Source: an uncultured Clostridia bacterium
GTDB taxonomy: Bacteria > Bacillota > Clostridia > Christensenellales > Aristaeellaceae
Reading direction: 5' to 3'
Length of the DNA stretch: 9,642 nt
NCBI GenBank assembly: GCA_946534455.1
Contig: CAMNCR010000068.1
Coordinates: forward strand, 1-9,642
In this document: positions 6,832 to 9,642 of the stretch, in pieces
How the letters are laid out: the number at the start of each line of letters is the position of its first letter
How positions within the stretch are numbered: position 1 is the stretch's first letter
Position numbers and translations under genes: made by a program
Notes under the pieces: generated by a model
The model's input: the letters and a program-made list of their open reading frames with translations, nothing else
Database searches by the model: none
Told to the model about the DNA's origin: nothing

Positions 6832-7725
6832 TTACTCGGCGATCTCTCCAACGGTGATGATCGCGGCGCTGTATCCGTCAAAGGAGTCCTCAATGATTTC
6901 CTTCACCGCAGCCTCATCCGCGTTCAGAACGGCCGTATAACCGGCTTCCTCCGCGTCCTTCAGCTCGGTGTAGCTGGCCACGAAGTCCTCCCAGCCCTTG
7001 GGCTGCAGCGTTTTTGCGGCACTGATCACGGCCGCCAGGGCCTTGTCGTCCAGCTCGCCGTATTCCAGGACGAGGAAGGTGACGCTGTCCGCGTTGCCGT
7101 TGGCAATCAGGCTGATTTTTCCGAAATTCACCGCGTGACTGTAATAGGTGTCGTTCAGGGGCTCAAAGAGGCTCTGCTCCTTCAGGAAATCCTCGGTCAG
7201 AACCATATCCTCCAGGCCTTCCAGCTCATAGGGACCGACGATGTCGATGCTGCACTTCACGGTGCCGGCCGCCTCATCCTCTTCAAAGGTGAAGTATTTG
7301 TTTTCCAGACCCGTCATGGTCAACGCGCTGACATAGCCGTTGAACAGGGTGCTGTTGATCCCCTGTGCTTCCGCCGAGGCGGACAGCAGCATGCTGAGCA
7401 TGCTGGATCCCACATAGTCGCCTTTATCGATGGTGGCGGTCAGGGCATTGCCCTCCTCGGTAAAGGTCCAGGAACCGGCCGGGACATATTCGTTTTCACT
7501 GTTGACGGCGATGGTGATGCCGGCATCGTCCAGGACCGCCTCCATGGTCACGCCTTCATAATATTCCGCGTACATGGCGGCGCTCTGGCTGAAGGCTGAA
7601 CCATCCGCGGTCAGCGCGTCATACACCTTCTGCAGGTTTTCGGACGGATCCGCCAGCGCGGTCGCGCACAGAGCGAGCGCCAGAGCCAGAACCATCAGGG
7701 CAAAGCGAACAGACATTTTTTTCAT
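6832..7725 (-). CDS. Secreted acidic protein of unknown function
   Basis: I do not recognise a family. The 297-residue product from the ATG at 7725 starts with a classical signal peptide: MKKMSVR, a hydrophobic core at about 8-20, and an Ala-Leu-Ala signal peptidase I site at 23-25, so the mature protein begins at Asp26. Cys20 sits in LALC, which does not fit a lipobox, so a lipoprotein is less likely. The mature 272 residues hold about 50 Asp/Glu, only 11 Lys, one His, one Cys and no Arg, giving a very low pI. No internal membrane segment, sorting signal or catalytic motif is seen; the content suggests a folded alpha/beta protein. An in-frame TTG at 7728 is 8 bases from the AGGAGG site, against 11 for the ATG, so either could start translation. 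It has its own promoter and terminator, so it is probably monocistronic. Confidence 0.82.
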   Translation of the reverse strand: MKKMSVRFALMVLALALALCATALADPSENLQKVYDALTADGSAFSQSAAMYAEYYEGVTMEAVLDDAGITIAVNSENEYVPAGSWTFTEEGNALTATIDKGDYVGSSMLSMLLSASAEAQGINSTLFNGYVSALTMTGLENKYFTFEEDEAAGTVKCSIDIVGPYELEGLEDMVLTEDFLKEQSLFEPLNDTYYSHAVNFGKISLIANGNADSVTFLVLEYGELDDKALAAVISAAKTLQPKGWEDFVASYTELKDAEEAGYTAVLNADEAAVKEIIEDSFDGYSAAIITVGEIAE

Positions 7726-7767
7726 CAAAGCAATCCCCTCCTGTAAATGAATGATACCATATGAAAC

Positions 7768-7797
7768 AGTTTATCCAAAGACGGCTCCCCTTGTCAA
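7768..7797 (-). promoter_or_regulatory. Probable promoter of the secreted acidic protein gene
   Basis: On the minus strand a perfect TTGACA (7797-7792) is followed after 18 bases by TAAACT (7773-7768), about 43 bases upstream of the ATG at 7725. The AGGAGGGG ribosome binding site lies between. A second, weaker -10-like TATCAT is seen further downstream near 7752-7757. Confidence 0.5.
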
Positions 7798-7825
7798 GAT
7801 GATTCCGGACAAATCCGGCACGGCA

Positions 7826-8194
7826 TCAGACCCGTCCGCGCCTTCCGCCGTCCGCCTCATCATCCGGTTCAAAATAGTCCCTGAATTCCTGGCGCAGCAG
7901 CGCCATCATCCGGTCCCGCTCCTCCGGAGACATCTTTCCCCGGGCGCGGGCAATCAGGGAAAGCTCCTCCTGATCCGGAATCTCATGATAGTGCGCCATC
8001 ATCGACGTCAGATCCAGCCCCAGCTCCTGGCTGATCAGAACCAGCGTTCTGGTATCCGCATAGATCCCCGGTGTGTTTTCCAGGCGGGACAGGGTCGAAT
8101 GGCTCACATTGATCCTTCGCGCCAGCTCCCGCTGGGTTATGCCCAGCGCACTGCGCCGCTCACGAATCTGCTCGCCCAGAGACGGACTGCTCAT
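7826..8194 (-). CDS. XRE family transcriptional regulator (HTH, cytoplasmic)
   Basis: This 122-residue protein has one Cro/CI-type helix-turn-helix at about 6-62. The pair TQRELARRINV (20-30) and SHSTLSRLEN (31-40) forms the turn and recognition helix, with LVLISQELGLDLTSMM closing the domain. The C-terminal part (about 73-109) contains MSPEERDRMMALLRQEF, a helical segment common in clostridial XRE regulators that may mediate dimerisation. The charged end DDEADGGRRGRV is probably disordered. There is no metalloprotease domain and no ImmA/IrrE-like or toxin partner beside it. The ATG at 8194 has AAAGGGGGT about 6 bases upstream. It diverges from the 64-residue gene and lies 100 bases upstream of the secreted-protein gene on the same strand, so either could be its target, along with its own promoter. 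Confidence 0.9.
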   Translation of the reverse strand: MSSPSLGEQIRERRSALGITQRELARRINVSHSTLSRLENTPGIYADTRTLVLISQELGLDLTSMMAHYHEIPDQEELSLIARARGKMSPEERDRMMALLRQEFRDYFEPDDEADGGRRGRV

Positions 8195-8223
8195 ATCGGA
8201 ACCCCCTTTCTTCTGTCAGGAAT

Positions 8224-8252
8224 ATCATACCCGAATTGGTTCGTAAATTCAA
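8224..8252 (-). promoter_or_regulatory. Sigma-A promoter of the XRE regulator gene with internal inverted repeat
   Basis: On the minus strand TTGAAT (8252-8247) and TATGAT (8229-8224) are separated by 17 bases, about 30 bases upstream of the ATG at 8194. Between the two boxes an imperfect inverted repeat, GAATT (8233-8237) and AATTC (8246-8250), spans the spacer. That is a plausible place for autorepression by the XRE protein, but this is inference. Confidence 0.6.
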
Positions 8253-8261
8253 CAATTATTT

Positions 8262-8275
8262 GAAAAAGCTTTTTC
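8262..8275. promoter_or_regulatory. 14-bp perfect palindrome, candidate operator
   Basis: GAAAAAGCTTTTTC is a perfect palindrome with no spacer. It stands 10 bases upstream of the -35 box of the XRE gene and about 40 bases upstream of the promoter of the divergent 64-residue gene. With no loop it is not a terminator. It is a candidate site for the XRE dimer or another regulator; binding is not shown by the sequence. Confidence 0.35.
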
Positions 8276-8314
8276 TCCCAGGGCTTCTTCCGCTCCGCCT
8301 CCGCTCCCGGATCG

Positions 8315-8344
8315 TTGACGTTCCCCGCCTGTCTCTGATAGAAT
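8315..8344 (+). promoter_or_regulatory. Probable promoter of the 64-residue gene
   Basis: TTGACG (8315-8320) and TAGAAT (8339-8344) are separated by 18 bases. A transcript from here would carry a leader of about 80 bases before the ATG at 8432. Confidence 0.5.
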
Positions 8345-8360
8345 GAAGCCATGAAATGAC

Positions 8361-8424
8361 CGCGGCTTCCAGCCGCGTCCAGTCCATCCCCCTGGAGCGG
8401 GTGGCGGGATCGGTTTCCCAGGGG
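8361..8424 (+). promoter_or_regulatory. Structured 5' leader with two hairpins, the second covering the ribosome binding site
   Basis: The first hairpin is CGCGGCT (8361-8367) with AGCCGCG (8371-8377) around a 3-base loop. The second pairs CCCCTGG (8389-8395) with CCAGGGG (8418-8424) around a 22-base loop. The 3' arm of the second contains the AGGGG (8420-8424) that is the only ribosome binding site for the ATG at 8432. A smaller alternative, GGGA with TCCC inside the loop, would free it. This could be translational control, but no known riboswitch class is recognised and chance pairing in GC-rich DNA is possible. Confidence 0.35.
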
Positions 8425-8431
8425 CGGTCTT

Positions 8432-8626
8432 ATGCCTTTGCGTCCGATTGAGTATACCGACGCGCGGGACACCCGGGAAACGCCCCACCTCTATCTGCTG
8501 CTCTGCGCCGGTCACGCCGGGGTTCAGCTGGCGAAGGACGGCTTTACCTCCGGCAGCTGGGACGCCCTGCTGCAGGCCATTGACCGCGCGAAGCAGGAGG
8601 CGGCAGCCCTGGCGGAAATCATCTGA
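8432..8626 (+). CDS. Small 64-residue protein of unknown function
   Basis: I do not recognise this family. Coding is supported by GC-rich third codon positions like those of its neighbours, a promoter upstream, and AGGGG seven bases before the ATG. The protein is soluble, with no signal peptide. A charged N-terminus (MPLRPIEYTDARDTRE) leads into a short hydrophobic strand-like stretch, LYLLLCAGHAG (20-30). The C-terminal half, SWDALLQAIDRAKQEAAALAEII (42-64), looks like one amphipathic helix. One Cys (25) and two His (19, 28) are not in a recognised metal motif. It diverges from the XRE gene and lies about 106 bases upstream of the fructokinase gene. The long minus-strand frame across this region has no ribosome binding site or family resemblance. 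Confidence 0.6.
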   Translation: MPLRPIEYTDARDTRETPHLYLLLCAGHAGVQLAKDGFTSGSWDALLQAIDRAKQEAAALAEII

Positions 8627-8632
8627 AAGGCC

Positions 8633-8661
8633 CCCGTCCCGGAAAGAAACGGGTTTTCCCG
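8633..8661 (+). terminator. Weak candidate terminator after the 64-residue gene
   Basis: CCCGT (8633-8637) can pair with ACGGG (8649-8653), followed directly by TTTT (8654-8657). A competing 4-bp hairpin, CGGG-TTTT-CCCG (8650-8661), overlaps it. Both stems are short, so termination is probably partial at best and the fructokinase gene may receive readthrough. Confidence 0.25.
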
Positions 8662-8677
8662 ATTTCCTCTGAACTCT

Positions 8678-8690
8678 ATGCAGTCTGCAT
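8678..8690. promoter_or_regulatory. 13-bp inverted repeat upstream of the fructokinase gene
   Basis: ATGCAG and CTGCAT are perfect complements around a single central T, 43 bases before the ATG of the fructokinase-like gene. Its position suits an operator for a sugar-responsive repressor. A weak TTTTCC (8654-8659), 17-base, TATGCA (8677-8682) promoter would overlap it. No clear promoter for the kinase is otherwise seen. Confidence 0.3.
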
Positions 8691-8732
8691 GATATTCCCT
8701 GAATTTGGATTACTTTGAAGGAGGCACCCGCT

Positions 8733-9642
8733 ATGTATGATGTTGTTGCCCTTGGAGAACTGCTCATTGACTTTGCCCCCCAGTCCGTCACCGAAGCCGG
8801 CTATCCGGTGCTGGCGGCCCAGCCGGGCGGCGCGCCGGGCAATTTCCTGGCTGCCCTCAATCGCTACGGCTGCCGCACGGCCATGATCGGCAAGGTCGGC
8901 GCCGACATGTTCGGCCGCCTGCTCATCGGCACCCTGAGCGATGCCGGCATTGACACGCGTGGCGTGCTCGCCGATCCCGACCATTTCACCACCCTGGCCT
9001 TTGTTTCCCTGGATGCCAGCGGCAACCGGGATTTCAGCTTTGCCCGTAAGCCCGGCGCGGACACCTGCCTCCTGCCGGAGGAGGTGGATGAGGCCCTGCT
9101 GCGCTCCTCCCGGGTGTTCCATTTCGGCACCCTTTCCCTTACCGACGAGCCGGCGGCCTCCGCCACCCGCCGCGCCGTGGAAATCGCGAAGCAGGCAGGC
9201 CTCCTCGTCAGCCTGGATCCCAACCTGCGCAAGCCCCTCTGGAAGAGCGAGGCGGACGCGAAGGCCGCCATCGAGTGGTCCCTGCGCCAGGCGGATATTG
9301 TCAAAATCAGCGATGAGGAGGTGCACTTCCTCTGGGGCCTCTCGCCCGAGGAAGGTGCACGGAAGCTGCTTCGGGAATACGGCGTCTCCCTGGTCTACAC
9401 CACCCTGGGGCCGAAGGGCTGCTTTGCGGCCACAGCCTCCTGCGAGGTCATGGTTTCCAGCCCCTCCGGCATCCACGTCGTGGATACCACCGGTGCCGGC
9501 GATATCTTCGGCGGCAGCGCCATGAGCCGTTTCCTGGCCTGCGGCAAGGCTGCTGCCGAGCTCACGGAGGAGGATCTGCGCGGCATCGTCTCCTTTGCCT
9601 GCACCGCCGCCAGCCTCTCCACCCAGCATCATGGCGGCATCT
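8733..9642 (+). CDS. PfkB family carbohydrate kinase, probable fructokinase (3' end outside window)
   Basis: The visible 303 residues lack only the last 15 or so of a typical 320-residue fructokinase; the frame is open at the window edge. The start, MYDVVALGELLIDFAP, is the PfkB N-terminus, and PGGAPGNFLAALNRYG (31-46) is the sugar-binding signature. FSFARKPGADTCL (101-113), FHFGTLSLTDEPA (129-141), SLDPNLRKPLW (160-170) and KISDEEVHFLWG (191-202) match the ScrK-type fructokinase clade. VVDTTGAGDIFGG (249-261) is the second PfkB signature, with Asp257 as the catalytic base and the anion hole beside it. The expected reaction is ATP plus D-fructose to fructose 6-phosphate in the cytoplasm, often in sucrose or fructan use; another ketose or ketodeoxy sugar cannot be excluded. 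GGAGG about 9 bases upstream supports the ATG. Partner sugar genes may lie beyond the edge. Confidence 0.92.
   Translation, partial: MYDVVALGELLIDFAPQSVTEAGYPVLAAQPGGAPGNFLAALNRYGCRTAMIGKVGADMFGRLLIGTLSDAGIDTRGVLADPDHFTTLAFVSLDASGNRDFSFARKPGADTCLLPEEVDEALLRSSRVFHFGTLSLTDEPAASATRRAVEIAKQAGLLVSLDPNLRKPLWKSEADAKAAIEWSLRQADIVKISDEEVHFLWGLSPEEGARKLLREYGVSLVYTTLGPKGCFAATASCEVMVSSPSGIHVVDTTGAGDIFGGSAMSRFLACGKAAAELTEEDLRGIVSFACTAASLSTQHHGGI

Noticed and set aside
7657..7725. Lipoprotein signal in the secreted acidic protein
   Set aside because: Cys20 is preceded by Leu-Ala-Leu, which does not fit a lipobox, while Ala-Leu-Ala at 23-25 is a good signal peptidase I site.
7751..8263. 170-residue plus-strand open frame over the XRE gene
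   Set aside because: It is antisense to a clear helix-turn-helix gene and has no ribosome binding site or motif.
8343..8359. Tiny leader frames (ATG AAG CCA TGA and ATG AAA TGA) before the 64-residue gene
   Set aside because: They have no ribosome binding site, and the first overlaps the -10 box.
8676..9632. 318-residue minus-strand open frame opposite the fructokinase gene
   Set aside because: It is Gly/Ala/His-rich shadow sequence; the plus strand carries both PfkB signatures.

Overview
The window looks like chromosomal DNA of a GC-rich member of the Bacillota, probably class Clostridia. Purine-rich AGGAGG-type ribosome binding sites precede most genes. Sigma-A-like promoters (TTGACA/TATAAT type) lie in the more AT-rich gaps. 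The gene set fits too: a YlmH-type S4 protein, a clostridial-style MATE pump, a cytoplasmic LacI-like sensor protein and a PfkB fructokinase. The assignment is an inference from gene content and style; there is no rRNA or other marker to fix it. No tRNA, rRNA, CRISPR array, insertion sequence or phage gene is visible.

Layout. (1) Positions 1-1376, minus strand: N-terminal 458 residues of a LacI-type sugar-sensor protein without a DNA-binding head, cut by the window edge. (2) Diverging from it on the plus strand: a ylmH-like RNA-binding gene (1483-2232), then a MATE efflux transporter (2299-3684) with its own strong promoter. (3) Convergent with the MATE gene: a 958-residue c-di-GMP signalling protein on the minus strand (3724-6600), with a decayed GGDEF domain, an apparently intact EAL phosphodiesterase domain and PAS-like modules on both sides. 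(4) Minus strand: a secreted, extremely acidic protein of unknown function (6832-7725) closed by a clear intrinsic terminator, with a small XRE regulator upstream (7826-8194). (5) Plus strand, diverging from the XRE gene: an unrecognised 64-residue protein (8432-8626) behind a structured leader. (6) Plus strand to the window end: a PfkB-family fructokinase-like gene (8733 to the edge) lacking only its last residues.

The genes do not form one obvious pathway. Common themes are signalling (LacI-like sensor, EAL protein, XRE regulator) and sugar use (LacI-like sensor, fructokinase). I do not see a convincing new multi-gene system. The observations most worth a second look are the HTH-less LacI sensor with its off-window output domain, the decayed GGDEF plus intact EAL with C-terminal PAS modules, the 64-residue gene whose ribosome binding site can be paired into a leader hairpin, and the arginine-free secreted acidic protein. 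Apart from the gaps between genes, the longest about 240 bases, the window is fully coding.
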